From positions 246,760 through 310,759 of the forward strand of contig JBBQWZ010000001.1 in NCBI GenBank assembly GCA_038210135.1: a stretch of 64,000 bases of DNA, in the 5' to 3' direction. The translations under genes and the position numbers were made by a program. The notes under the pieces were generated by a model. That model saw nothing but the letters and a program-made list of their open reading frames with translations. It was not told the DNA's origin and did no database searches. Positions 32,025-40,229 of the stretch are shown here, piece by piece. The stretch comes from JBBQWZ01 sp038210135. GTDB taxonomy: Bacteria; Acidobacteriota; Terriglobia; Bryobacterales; Bryobacteraceae. Each line of letters starts with the position of its first letter. Position 1 is the stretch's first letter.

Positions 32025-32816
32025 TTATTCGGCGCGCTGGCGGCTGGCTTCGTAGAGGATGACGGCAGTGGCGACGGCCACGTTCAGCGACTCCACTCCA
32101 ACTGTAGGAATCCGCAGCGAGTGCGACCTGGCGGCGAGGTCCTCGCGGACGCCCCGGCCTTCCGCTCCGACGAGGATCGCGGCGGCACCCTTGAGGTCAG
32201 CGTCCGGCAGATCGACTCCATTACGCGGCATCGCCGCGTAGAGCGTCACCTTCTTCTGCTTGAGAGCGGCCATGGCCAGGTCTGATTCCGTTCCCGTGAG
32301 CAGCGGCAGGCGAAACGCGGATCCGGCTCCGGCGCGCAGGCACTTCGGGTTGTAGGGACTCACGCAGCCTTTGAGGAAGATCGCCCCAGTCGCCCCGAAA
32401 GCCTCGGCGGTGCGGAGGATGGTTCCGGCATTCCCTGGATCCTGCACGCCGTCAAGGACCACGACCAGCGGCTTGCGTCCGCGGAGCACGTGTTCCATGT
32501 TCCACGCCGGCGGCTTGACCAGCGCGATGACGCCTTGCGAGGTTTCCGTCGTCGCGATATGCGCGAACAGTTCCGGCGTGAGCGCGAGAATCTCCGTGCT
32601 GTGGAGCCCACCGACCAGGTGCGAAACGGTGGCGAGCGCGGACTCCGAAGTGAGGACGAACGGCACGTGGCAGTCGCTGCGAAGAGCCTCTTCTAGTAGA
32701 TGAATGCCTTCGGCGATGGCCAGTCCGTCGTCGGTGAGTGAGCCGCGCACGATCGCCTTGCGGACGCGCACGACCAGCGGATTCTGCGGACTCGAAAGGC
32801 GTTTCACCGCGGCCAT
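32025..32816 (-). CDS. TrmH/SpoU-family RNA 2'-O-methyltransferase
   Basis: 263 residues from the ATG at 32816. SPOUT methyltransferase with an N-terminal substrate-binding domain (VKRLSSPQNPLVVRVRK, AIAEGIHLLEEAL) and the knotted SAM domain: motif 1 LDGVQDPGNAGTILRTAEAFG, motif 2 LVGAEGRGVRE, motif 3 RIPTVGVESLNVAVATAVILYE. Family members methylate 23S rRNA or tRNA ribose. Its stop abuts the convergent aminotransferase stop; it is divergent from the YdcF gene across 29 bases. Confidence 0.92.
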   Translation of the reverse strand: MAAVKRLSSPQNPLVVRVRKAIVRGSLTDDGLAIAEGIHLLEEALRSDCHVPFVLTSESALATVSHLVGGLHSTEILALTPELFAHIATTETSQGVIALVKPPAWNMEHVLRGRKPLVVVLDGVQDPGNAGTILRTAEAFGATGAIFLKGCVSPYNPKCLRAGAGSAFRLPLLTGTESDLAMAALKQKKVTLYAAMPRNGVDLPDADLKGAAAILVGAEGRGVREDLAARSHSLRIPTVGVESLNVAVATAVILYEASRQRAE

Positions 32817-32821
32817 TCGTC

Positions 32822-32827
32822 TACAAT
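32822..32827 (+). promoter_or_regulatory. TACAAT box, candidate -10 element for the YdcF-family gene
   Basis: TACAAT lies 18 bases before the ATG at 32846, inside the 29-base divergent gap. No good -35 hexamer is visible. The same hexamer recurs shortly before several starts in this window (2069 minus strand, 3088, 24944). Confidence 0.35.
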
Positions 32828-32845
32828 AGGCTGGTTGTTTTGCCG

Positions 32846-33442
32846 ATGGCAAGGATTCGAACCATTTCCGTCTGGATCGTGGCCTGCCTGGTGGCGGGTA
32901 GCGGAGTCTGGCTCGCCATCACGGCTCGCGCGATCGCGCAACAATCGAACGTGGACGAGGCCAAGCCCGCGGACGTCATCGTGGTCCTGGGCGCAGCCGA
33001 ATACCGCGGACGTCCGTCGCCGGTTTTAGAGGCCAGACTGAATCACGCGTTGTTCCTCTACCTGAAAGGACTCGCACCGCACATTCTGACAACCGGCGGG
33101 GCGGGCGGCGATCCCGATTACACCGAAGGCGAAGTCGGGCGCGCGTACCTTAGCCGCCGCGGAGTGCCTTCGGAGGCGATTCTCGTCGAGCCCGAAGGTT
33201 CGACCACCGCCCGCAGCACCGCCGCCGGAGCCGAAATCATGCGCCGCATGAATATGCGCTCCTGCATCGTGGTCAGCGACGGTTATCACATCTACCGTGT
33301 AAAGAAGCTGCTCGAAAAGAGAGGCTTCCAAGTCTACGGCTCCCCCCGCCCCACCGAGCCCAAGGGCACTTGGCGCGAGTCCTGGCTGTACATGAGGCAA
33401 GCGATCGCCTATGGCCTGTGGTCGCTTGGGATCAAGGTTTGA
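32846..33442 (+). CDS. YdcF-family (DUF218) membrane-anchored protein
   Basis: 198 residues. An N-terminal hydrophobic anchor (TISVWIVACLVAGSGVWLAI) is followed by the DUF218 core: DVIVVLGAAEYRGRPSPVLEARL, ILTTGGAGG, EGEVGRAYL, ILVEPEGSTTARSTA and CIVVSDGYHIYRVKKLLEKRG. Related proteins (YdcF, SanA, ElyC) act at the cell envelope, ElyC in lipid-carrier and peptidoglycan homeostasis. The ATG at 32846 gives the best anchor; TTG at 32840 is an alternative. Confidence 0.85.
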   Translation: MARIRTISVWIVACLVAGSGVWLAITARAIAQQSNVDEAKPADVIVVLGAAEYRGRPSPVLEARLNHALFLYLKGLAPHILTTGGAGGDPDYTEGEVGRAYLSRRGVPSEAILVEPEGSTTARSTAAGAEIMRRMNMRSCIVVSDGYHIYRVKKLLEKRGFQVYGSPRPTEPKGTWRESWLYMRQAIAYGLWSLGIKV

Positions 33443-33991
33443 GTCTGCGGGGGCATTATTCCCTCTGGTTTGCCCTTCCGGTGCTCCTTGTTTCCTTAAG
33501 ACGATCTCCCCGATGGCTTTATTGTTGGGCGTGATATGGCTGGGCGTGGTTGTAGGGATTAGACGTAGCCTGGGCACTGCGTGGTCCGGTTTATGACGTT
33601 TGACGACGGAAAGTAAGTGCGGCTCGCGATCATTTCGCCACTGTGTCTGGCACCGATTGCTCCTCTCAATCTGAGAATCCGGCCGATCTTGTTGTGGCGG
33701 CTGCTTGCGTTGTTGGACGCAGAATTGCGTCTTCTCGCACTCTTGCTTTATACGCTCAGGTTGAGGTTAGGTTTGGCTGCCTGGCATCCACCGTTGAATC
33801 TTTCTGCGCTTTTCGGCGAGGGCGAGGGATTTCTCCACAGCCTCTACGATCCGTCGATCATTTATCGGCTGGTGGACGAGACGATGGCCTTGCTTTGGCG
33901 TCTCAAGGGATCCTGGCCGGCTTGGCGTGCGGCTCGCGGCCGGACACTTGGGCACCCTTTGAGATGGAATTGCGGATGCAGTGGGTATAGC
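33443..33991. other. 549-base gap without a convincing gene
   Basis: An open frame runs through 33617-33991 into the next gene, but it is Leu/Arg-rich, lacks homology-like features and has no clear ribosome site, and the release-factor-like domain starts only after 33992. Opposite-strand frames are no better. One near-match to a DnaA box (TTCTCCACA, 33831-33839) is present. It could be a decayed gene or a long regulatory stretch. Confidence 0.5.
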
Positions 33992-35146
33992 ATGATAGCC
34001 ACAACTTCTCCTACCAGATCCCTTTCGCTTGCAGCGCTTCGTGAACTGCTCCGCGCAGCCGGGCCATGCATCACGATTGTGATGCCGCCGTATCATCCTG
34101 GGGAGCACGGGAAGACTCCGGAGGCGCTGCTGGCGGCCAACGTCCGCGAGATAAAACGGGAGCTAGCCGAGCAGGGGTACGCGAAGGCGGAGACAGCCAA
34201 ACTAATAGAGCCGCTAGAGGCGATGGTGCTCGATCCCGAACTTTCTTTCGGGACACATTCGAGCCGAGTCCTCTACCGGTCACCAATGGAATTTGAACAA
34301 TTCAAGGTAGAGGAACCAGTCGAGGCGTCCATGAGCGTCGGCGGGTGTTTTGGAGTTCGCAAACTGATCGGCGAGCTAAGACGCATTCCGTTGTTCTACG
34401 TGCTCGCGCTTACGAAGACCGGGGTCAGCCTGTTGAGAAGTGAAGATGGGGTGGCGAAAATCGAAGCCTTGCCGGCTGGTGTGCCGAACACGCTCGAAGC
34501 GGCGCTGGCGCTCGATATTCCGGATCACGACCTGGAGAATCGCGTCGCGGCGGGAAGCTCATCGGGATCGATGCATCGGATTCGCTTCGGCACGGGGGCG
34601 GGGCACGAAGTCGAAAACGCGCATCTCACGGATTACTACAAGCTGGTGGACCGGAGCCTGCTGGGTCTGCTGCAAAAATCGGGCGCTCCGCTGGTACTCG
34701 CCGGGGTGGAGAAAGACGCGGCCCTCTACAGGCGGATCAGCACCTGCCGAAATTTAATCGCGAAAGGCGTCACGGGCAGCCTGGACGTTGCGCGCGATCA
34801 AGTTGAGTTGCTCAAGCGAGCGCGGGAAATCCTGGTAGCCGATACGATGGAGAGCCAGGAGTCGGCACTCAAGGAGGCTCGGACCCGGGTGTCCGGGGAC
34901 AGGTTCTCGACTCATCTCAAGACGATTTTGAAGGCGGCCTTCGAAGGGCGAGTGGACCAACTGTACTTGCGCCAGGGCGCTACGAATATGGGCGAGTATG
35001 CGTTTGGCACCTACCGCAGTTCTAGGAGCGAAGATCTGTTGAATCTGGCGGCGGTGCAAACCATGCTTCACGACGGCAAAGTGTTCGAGCTGCCGGGCGC
35101 GAAGCTGGGGCGAGAGGCCGAGATCATTGGCCTGATGCGGTTTTAG
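33992..35146 (+). CDS. Bacterial archaeo-eukaryotic release factor family 3 protein (baeRF3-like)
   Basis: 384 residues from the ATG at 33992. Matches the baeRF group in layout: N-terminal LAALRELLRAAGPCITIVMPPY, central domain with RIPLFYVLALTKTGVSLLR, second domain YYKLVDRSLLGLLQKSGAPLVLAGVEKD, and the typical C-terminal NLAAVQTMLHDGKVFELP. The family descends from eRF1/Pelota-like proteins and is predicted to act on stalled ribosomes or RNA; experimental roles are mostly lacking. The GGQ-like tripeptide of true release factors is not visible here. No neighbouring translation genes. Confidence 0.75.
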   Translation: MIATTSPTRSLSLAALRELLRAAGPCITIVMPPYHPGEHGKTPEALLAANVREIKRELAEQGYAKAETAKLIEPLEAMVLDPELSFGTHSSRVLYRSPMEFEQFKVEEPVEASMSVGGCFGVRKLIGELRRIPLFYVLALTKTGVSLLRSEDGVAKIEALPAGVPNTLEAALALDIPDHDLENRVAAGSSSGSMHRIRFGTGAGHEVENAHLTDYYKLVDRSLLGLLQKSGAPLVLAGVEKDAALYRRISTCRNLIAKGVTGSLDVARDQVELLKRAREILVADTMESQESALKEARTRVSGDRFSTHLKTILKAAFEGRVDQLYLRQGATNMGEYAFGTYRSSRSEDLLNLAAVQTMLHDGKVFELPGAKLGREAEIIGLMRF

Positions 35147-35212
35147 ATTGGCGGCCGGGGAAGCGACTGGCAGGCTCCAACTCCACAAGGAGAACTGCTC
35201 CTGCGAGACTAA

Positions 35213-36118
35213 GTGAGCATGCTCCGCGGACTCCATCATGTCACCGCCATCGCGAGCGACCCTAACGCCAACCTGCGGTTTTATCGCGACTTCCTGGGTC
35301 TTCGCCTGGTCAAGAAAACCGTGAATTTCGACGAACCCACGGCCTACCACCTGTACTACGGCGACTACGCCGCCACGCCGGGAACACTGATCACGTTCTT
35401 CGCGTGGCCGGGCAGTCCTCGGGCGCGCAAGGGCACTAGTCAGCCGGTGGAGATCGCCTTCGTCACCGGGCGCGATTCTCTCCACCACTGGCAGGAGCGG
35501 TGCGCCGAACTTGGGGTCGCCGTTGCCGGGCCGTTCCGGCGGTTTGGGGACGATTACCTCTCGATCGAGGATCCCGACGGGATCACGCTCAACCTGATGG
35601 CAACGGGGGAGGACGAACCCGCCGCGACAACGGTCCGGCACCTTCACGCGGTCACGCTCTCGGAAGCGGATCCGTTGATTTCCGCGCGGCTGCTCAGCGA
35701 CATTCTGGGGATGCTGGTGCTGGCGGAAGAAGGTAACCGGACGCGACTGGCGTTGCCCGACGAAACCTGTATCGATCTTCTGCGGTCGGAACCGAACCGT
35801 GGGTCGGCCGGTGGCGGCATCATCCATCACGTCGCTCTACGGTGCGCGTTCGCGGACGAACTCGAGACGTGGCGCGCCCGGATCGTGGAATCCAAGATGC
35901 GCTCGACGATCGTGATCGACCGGCGCTACTTCCAGTCCATCTATTTCCGCGAGCGCGACGCGAACAATACGGGCGGAGTGCTTTTCGAGATTGCTACTGA
36001 TGTTCCGGGGTTCGCAATCGACGAAGCGGTGGAGCATTTGGGCGAGTCGCTGATGCTGCCGCCGTGGCTGGAGGCGTCGCGGGAGAGCATTGAGAAGCGG
36101 TTGCCGAAGCTGGGATAG
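35213..36118 (+). CDS. VOC-family ring-cleaving dioxygenase (glyoxalase fold)
   Basis: 301 residues with two glyoxalase modules. First metal His in GLHHVTAIASDPNANLRFYRD, second module metal His in HHVALRC (after VRHLHAVTLS), and Glu in GVLFEIATDVPGF: the His-His-Glu set of extradiol dioxygenases such as MhqO/LinE. The ending DEAVEHLGESLMLPPWLEASRESIEKRLP is typical of this group. These enzymes open hydroquinone rings using Fe(II) and O2. GTG at 35213 or ATG at 35219 are both possible starts; a ribosome site is not obvious. Confidence 0.9.
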   Translation: MSMLRGLHHVTAIASDPNANLRFYRDFLGLRLVKKTVNFDEPTAYHLYYGDYAATPGTLITFFAWPGSPRARKGTSQPVEIAFVTGRDSLHHWQERCAELGVAVAGPFRRFGDDYLSIEDPDGITLNLMATGEDEPAATTVRHLHAVTLSEADPLISARLLSDILGMLVLAEEGNRTRLALPDETCIDLLRSEPNRGSAGGGIIHHVALRCAFADELETWRARIVESKMRSTIVIDRRYFQSIYFRERDANNTGGVLFEIATDVPGFAIDEAVEHLGESLMLPPWLEASRESIEKRLPKLG

Positions 36119-36234
36119 GGTGCTGCGCGGCGGTGGTCTGGGTGAGTAGAAGCCCGCTCCTGGCGTCTATTGTCGCTTCCGACGCGCTCCTGCGGAGCGC
36201 TCTGGGCGCGGCTCGCTTTCGAGATCTCTATCAA

Positions 36235-36267
36235 GGTCCCCTCCCTTGCGGTCGGGATTCAAGCCGG
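36235..36267 (+). repeat. Dispersed intergenic repeat, copy D
   Basis: CCCCTCCCTTGCGGTCGGGA followed by TTCAAGCCGG; nearly the reverse complement of copy A at 18137-18169. Confidence 0.75.
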
Positions 36268-36334
36268 ATTTGGTGAGAGCGACCTTACGAGTTTGTGTGA
36301 GATCGCGCGGAATCCTAGGGTATTAGAACTGGAA

Positions 36335-36367
36335 GTCCCGTCGCTTACGCTCCGGGTTCAAGCCGGG
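36335..36367 (+). repeat. Dispersed intergenic repeat, copy E (degenerate)
   Basis: GTCCCGTCGCTTACGCTCCG followed by GGTTCAAGCCGG. It shares the flanks and spacing of copy D with several substitutions in the core. Confidence 0.65.
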
Positions 36368-36443
36368 TGGGGATTTAGTGAGCGACGGCCTTACGGCCGC
36401 GCCTCGGGTGGGTACTGCGGTCGCATGCGACACTAACGCTTAT

Positions 36444-37403
36444 ATGACGCGCCGATCCCTTGTAGCTTTCGCCGCCTCCGGGCTCGCAGCCCAGGCCCAA
36501 ACGCGTAAACGGACGCCCGAATGGAAGCCTAAGCTTGGAGCGCTGGGACCGTTCACCGAAGCGAACGTCCGCGCGGCCAAGGACGAGGGTTTCACGAACA
36601 TGATTCTTGGAGCGACACGCCGCTCCACCATGGATCCGACGACGCTTGACGACGCCAAAATTGAGAACGTGCGGCAGACTCTCAAGAAATACGGGATGAA
36701 CGTTTCCGCGTTGCAGGCCTCGCAGCAGCACATCAACCCGGACTCCGGGAAGCGCAAAGAAGAGAATGATTACTTTGTGAAACTCATCGAGCTGGCGGGA
36801 CGATTAGGGATTCCGTATATCGGAACCTCGTCCGGCAAGGACGAAGCGAAGCCTTTTCAAGGGCAGGTTGACGACATCGTCAAGACGTACACCGAGCGCT
36901 ATTTTCCGGCTTGCGAGAAGCATAATGTGAAAATCCTGTGGGAGCCGTATCCGGGCGGCCAGAATATCGCCATCAGCCCGGTCGGCTTCGAAGCGCTTTT
37001 TAAGGGCTTCAACGACAGTCCGTACGTCGGTTTGCAGTACGACCCCTCGCACCTGGTCTGGCAGATGATGGATCCGATCCAGACGGCGCGCGACTTTGTG
37101 GACAAGATCTACGACGTGCACTTGAAGGACACGGAAGTCCGCTGGGACATCCTGCGGAAGGGCGGCATCCATCCGGTGAACAAGCAGAGCTGGTGGCTGT
37201 ACCGGCTGCCCGGGTTAGGATCCATCAACTGGGCTGAGTTTTTTACGGTGCTGCAGCGCGCTGGTTATCAGGGCGCGATGAGCATCGAGCACGAGGATCC
37301 GCTGTATGGGTCAGCGAATCAAAACGGACCCGACTGGAGCGAAGACTACAAGGCCGGCTTCAAGATGGCGCACCGTTATTTGCGTCAATACGTGCCGGAC
37401 TAA
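36444..37403 (+). CDS. Tat-exported sugar phosphate isomerase/epimerase family TIM-barrel protein
   Basis: 319 residues from the ATG at 36444. The start MTRRSLVAFAASGLAAQAQ is a Tat-type signal. The body is an AP-endonuclease-2-like TIM barrel: PYIGTSSGKD, VKILWEPYPGGQN (metal Glu), VGLQYDPSHLVWQ (Asp and His), YDVHLKDTEV (His and Asp) and MSIEHEDPLYG (last metal Glu). These residues bind the divalent metal of xylose-isomerase-like epimerases. Exported members are common in Acidobacteria and Planctomycetes and are thought to act on sugars released from polymers. Promoter region is the repeat-bearing gap upstream. Confidence 0.88.
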   Translation: MTRRSLVAFAASGLAAQAQTRKRTPEWKPKLGALGPFTEANVRAAKDEGFTNMILGATRRSTMDPTTLDDAKIENVRQTLKKYGMNVSALQASQQHINPDSGKRKEENDYFVKLIELAGRLGIPYIGTSSGKDEAKPFQGQVDDIVKTYTERYFPACEKHNVKILWEPYPGGQNIAISPVGFEALFKGFNDSPYVGLQYDPSHLVWQMMDPIQTARDFVDKIYDVHLKDTEVRWDILRKGGIHPVNKQSWWLYRLPGLGSINWAEFFTVLQRAGYQGAMSIEHEDPLYGSANQNGPDWSEDYKAGFKMAHRYLRQYVPD

Positions 37404-37670
37404 GACTCCATCCACTGCGATCGCGATCGGATGGTGCCGCTATTAGCACTTGACGTTGCTTCAAAATGGAGGTTGGGGATCCCGCTTCTGACGTGCGGCT
37501 TCGGAGCGCTGTAGTCGCGGCTCGGACTCGGGGCGCTCTTACGTAAACGCGGATACGCGGATTCGCCTGCTCGATAAAGGCGGCAGAATCCTATGAGCTA
37601 TTTTGAACAGCCAGCTTTCCTGGCGGGTGTTATCGTCAGACTCCATTACCACAGGCAAGATCATTGATAG
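37404..37670. other. 267-base gap, no gene; palindromic segment near its start
   Basis: No ORF with a ribosome site. Just after the epimerase stop, CCATCC and GGATGG flank a segment containing GCGATCGC, making a 27-base imperfect palindrome that could end transcription. The rest appears featureless; an alternative start for the next gene lies further down at 37746. Confidence 0.4.
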
Positions 37671-38876
37671 ATGGGCGGAAAAGGCTCAAAACCACATTTG
37701 CCAGGCAGCACTTCACCGCTAAAGGGAGTCGGTACGGAGCAGTTTATGATTCCTCGCTTTGACGCCATTGTTGAGCACAGTTCCGACGTAATTTCACTGG
37801 TCAATCCAAAGGGGGATTTCCTTTATACGTCCCGTTCGAGCGCGGCTGTACTCGGTTATCAGCCGGGCGAATTGAATGGAACCAACACGTTCGACCTGTT
37901 CCATCCGGAAGACCTGGACGGCTCGAGGAAGGCGATGGAGGAACTGCTCCGAAAGCCCCCGGGGCCGAATCACTTCGAGGCGCGCGTGCGGCAGAAGGAT
38001 GGCTGTTGGGTTTGGGTCGAGAGCACGATCACCAACCTGCTGGACGAGCCGTCGGTGGGAGCGATCGTCGTCAATTACCGCGAAATCCGCGCACGGGAAA
38101 AAGCCGATAAACTACGGCTGAAGCGGCGCGAGGAATTGCTTCGATCGAATGCGGCCCTAGAGGACTTCGGCTACGCGGTGGCGCACGATCTGCGGGAATC
38201 CCTGCGCACGATTTCGATGTTCACGGAAGTTCTTATCAACGACGAAAACCTGGGGGAAACCGGCCGCAAGCAGGGTCAATTCATCGTCGAAGCGGTGGGC
38301 CGGATGTCGGCCCTTTTCGAGGGGCTGCAGACCTTTGCGATGCACGGTTTTGAAGAGGCAGCCGAGGTCTGCGATCTGAATACGATCATCCCCGATTCGG
38401 TCGCGAATCTTGGACAAGCGATCGCGGACAGCCATGCCACAATCGTGGTCGATCCTCTGCCCGAAGTGCAGGCATATCCGATTCAGTTGGTCCGAGTATT
38501 TCAGAACCTGATTGCGAATGCGATCAAATACCGGAGCGGAAGACCGCCTGAGATTCGAATCTCCGCTGAGCGGCGGGGGACGGAATGGTTACTCAAAGTG
38601 AGTGATAATGGAATTGGTATTGAACCCCAGCACCAAGCTCTTATCTTCGGAATCATGAAACGGCTCCATGGTCGCGAAATCCCCGGCGCAGGCTTCGGCT
38701 TGGCCATGTGCAGGAAGATCATTGAAGCCGGCGGGGGTACCATTTGGGTCGAGTCCACTCCCGGCGCCGGATCCACATTCTATCTCACGCTTGAAGCGGC
38801 CCACGCCAGTCCGGTTCTCGCGATCCCAAAACCCGTTACAAGACTCAGTCATGAGAAGCGAGCGCGCCGCGCATGA
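37671..38876 (+). CDS. PAS-domain sensor histidine kinase (soluble)
   Basis: 401 residues. A PAS domain (about 26-140: FDAIVEHSSDVISLVNPKGDF, ending WVWVESTITNLLDE with a PAC motif) leads to a HisKA domain with phospho-His in YAVAHDLRESLRTISMF and an HATPase domain (N box QNLIANAIKYR, G1 DNGIGI, G2 GAGFGLAM). No membrane segments, so the signal is cytoplasmic. The H box is of the HDLxxPLR type common to phytochrome-like kinases, with Ser for Pro. ATG at 37746 has CGGAG upstream and may be the true start; it would remove 25 residues before the PAS domain. The stop overlaps the start of the Crp-family gene by 4 bases; no response regulator is encoded nearby. Confidence 0.9.
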   Translation: MGGKGSKPHLPGSTSPLKGVGTEQFMIPRFDAIVEHSSDVISLVNPKGDFLYTSRSSAAVLGYQPGELNGTNTFDLFHPEDLDGSRKAMEELLRKPPGPNHFEARVRQKDGCWVWVESTITNLLDEPSVGAIVVNYREIRAREKADKLRLKRREELLRSNAALEDFGYAVAHDLRESLRTISMFTEVLINDENLGETGRKQGQFIVEAVGRMSALFEGLQTFAMHGFEEAAEVCDLNTIIPDSVANLGQAIADSHATIVVDPLPEVQAYPIQLVRVFQNLIANAIKYRSGRPPEIRISAERRGTEWLLKVSDNGIGIEPQHQALIFGIMKRLHGREIPGAGFGLAMCRKIIEAGGGTIWVESTPGAGSTFYLTLEAAHASPVLAIPKPVTRLSHEKRARRA

Positions 38877-39583
38877 ACAGGACTGTCAAATCCACCCAAC
38901 GACCTAAACGCGCCATAGCCACAGCGGTCACCACCAAGGCCAGAAAGAACGTTTTCCACACGGAAAAATTCCTGACCGAAGCCGGGGACGGAAAAATGGT
39001 CGTGGAGACGGAGGAAGGGAAAATCCTCTTCGCCCAGGGCGACGCCGCGAGCGCCGTTTTTTATATACAGCAGGGCAAAGTTAAGCTCACGGTTGTTTCC
39101 GAGCAAGGGAAAGAGGCCATCATCGCTTTACTCGGACCGGGCGACTTCTTTGGCGAAGGCTGCTTGACTGCGCAAGCCCACAGGATGTCCACCGCCACCG
39201 CGATCACCGCGTGCTCCGTGATGCGAATCGAAAAGGCGACGGTGGTGAAAGTGCTGCACGCCGAGCCCGCCTTCTCCGCCATGCTACTGGACTACATGTT
39301 GACGCGCACCAAGCGGATCGAAGAGGATCTCGTCGATCAGCTGTTCAACTCCAGCGAGAAACGGCTGGCGCGCGCGCTGCTACTACTGGCGAACTTCGGC
39401 AAGGACAGCAAACCCGAAACGGTGATCGCGAAAATCAGCCAGGAAACGCTGGCAGAGATGATTGGCACCACGCGCTCACGCGTCAGCTTTTTCATGAACA
39501 AGTTTCGTCGCTTAGGATTCATTAGGTACAACGGCACGCTTGAAGTCCACAGTTCCCTGCTCACCGATGTTCTTCACGATTGA
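38873..39583 (+). CDS. Crp/Fnr family transcriptional regulator
   Basis: 236 residues. A basic N-terminal tail, then a cyclic-nucleotide-binding-type beta roll (GKILFAQGDAASAVFYIQQGKVKLTVVSEQGKE; LLGPGDFFGEGCL), a long dimerisation helix and a C-terminal winged helix with recognition segment LAEMIGTTRSRVSFFMNKFRRLGFI. The Arg-Ser pair that grips cAMP in Crp is not visible, and no Cys cluster for an Fe-S cluster is present, so the effector is unknown. Its ATG overlaps the kinase stop (ATGA), implying that the kinase and this regulator work together or respond to the same condition. Confidence 0.9.
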   Translation: MNRTVKSTQRPKRAIATAVTTKARKNVFHTEKFLTEAGDGKMVVETEEGKILFAQGDAASAVFYIQQGKVKLTVVSEQGKEAIIALLGPGDFFGEGCLTAQAHRMSTATAITACSVMRIEKATVVKVLHAEPAFSAMLLDYMLTRTKRIEEDLVDQLFNSSEKRLARALLLLANFGKDSKPETVIAKISQETLAEMIGTTRSRVSFFMNKFRRLGFIRYNGTLEVHSSLLTDVLHD

Positions 39584-39616
39584 GCAGGCCGACGGCCCTG
39601 CCGGGAATGAGCGGAT

Positions 39617-39763
39617 CTACTTCTGCTTTGCCAGAAGCGCGGCGGCTTTTTTCCTAGCTTGCGCGGCCAAATATTCCGCCACGACGGCTTGCAGCGGACC
39701 ACGCTTGGATCGGTTGAGGGTTTCAAGAGCGGCGATCTTCGCGGACTGTCGACGTATTTTCAA
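39617..39763 (-). CDS. 48-residue basic small protein (third gene of a small-protein cluster)
   Basis: TTG start at 39763 with AGGAG 6 bases upstream, a near-ideal ribosome site. The TTG overlaps the TGA stop of the preceding 78-residue gene (TTGA), the pattern of translational coupling. The product is basic and helical (RRQSAKIAALETLNRSKRGP then AVVAEYLAAQARKKAAALLA). No family recognised. It may bind nucleic acid or a partner protein from the same operon. Confidence 0.55.
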   Translation of the reverse strand: MKIRRQSAKIAALETLNRSKRGPLQAVVAEYLAAQARKKAAALLAKQK

Positions 39764-39996
39764 GATTTTCTCCTATGCTCTTGCTTCGGCAGCGGGATCG
39801 GCTTTTGAAGGTGCCAACATTCGCGGTGAATCGGACACTCCAACCTGTAGAGCACCTCGTAGGCCTCGCGAGAATGCGGATGACATCCGGCACACACATA
39901 GAAGCTGCCAAGTGGCCGCGCAAAGGCGGGAATCGTTTCGGACGGCGTCCACTTAGTCGCTCGACGCAGCCCGGCCCAATGAAACGCACCGCCCAT
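39760..39996 (-). CDS. 78-residue Cys/His-rich small protein, probable zinc-binding
   Basis: ATG at 39996 with AGGGG 7 bases upstream (ATG 40002 also possible). Contains CAGCHPH and, 17 residues later, CPIHREC followed by WHLQKP, which could form a four-Cys or Cys/His zinc site. CAGCH also fits a haem-c motif, but there is no signal peptide, so zinc is more likely. It overlaps the upstream 89-residue gene by 44 bases and the downstream 48-residue gene by 4. No family recognised. Confidence 0.5.
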   Translation of the reverse strand: MGGAFHWAGLRRATKWTPSETIPAFARPLGSFYVCAGCHPHSREAYEVLYRLECPIHRECWHLQKPIPLPKQEHRRKS

Positions 39997-40222
39997 CGAC
40001 ATTCCCCTGCAACGACGCGAGCGCCTCGCCTACCGATGCATGGTAGGCGTCCTCCGAAGCCGCGTTCGTTCGTTCGATGCTCCACTCCCGCTCTGCGTGG
40101 CGGACGATGGCAACCTGCTCATCCGCCGGCATGCCGTTGACCCGGTATTTCGTTGGGAATCCGGATTGGTAGCCCCAGCCGTCCAGCTCCCGCTCTAGCA
40201 ACGTAACCGTGAGTTTGTTCAT
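39953..40222 (-). CDS. 89-residue hypothetical protein (first gene of the small-protein cluster)
   Basis: Starts MNKLTVTLLERELDGWGYQ and continues with a mixed alpha/beta looking sequence (PADEQVAIVRHAEREWSIERTN). No ribosome site is seen; instead a 9-bp GC-rich hairpin ends 7 bases before the ATG. The last residues are lower in complexity and overlap the next gene. Real-gene evidence is its position at the head of two coupled small genes and a protein-like sequence, not homology. Confidence 0.45.
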   Translation of the reverse strand: MNKLTVTLLERELDGWGYQSGFPTKYRVNGMPADEQVAIVRHAEREWSIERTNAASEDAYHASVGEALASLQGNVDGRCVSLGRAASSD

Positions 40223-40229
40223 AAAATTG

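Larger units (their letters stand above)
36119..36443. other. 325-base gap carrying two copies of the dispersed repeat
   Basis: No gene seen. Repeat copies D (36235-36267) and E (36335-36367) lie 100 bases apart, each followed by a related segment of the type GTGAGxGCGAC, so the repeat unit in this gap is longer than the core, about 55-60 bases. Confidence 0.6.

Noticed and set aside
33617..33991. N-terminal 125-residue extension of the baeRF3 protein
   Set aside because: Leu/Arg-biased, no ribosome site, no similarity to the family's usual N-terminus, which begins just after 33992.
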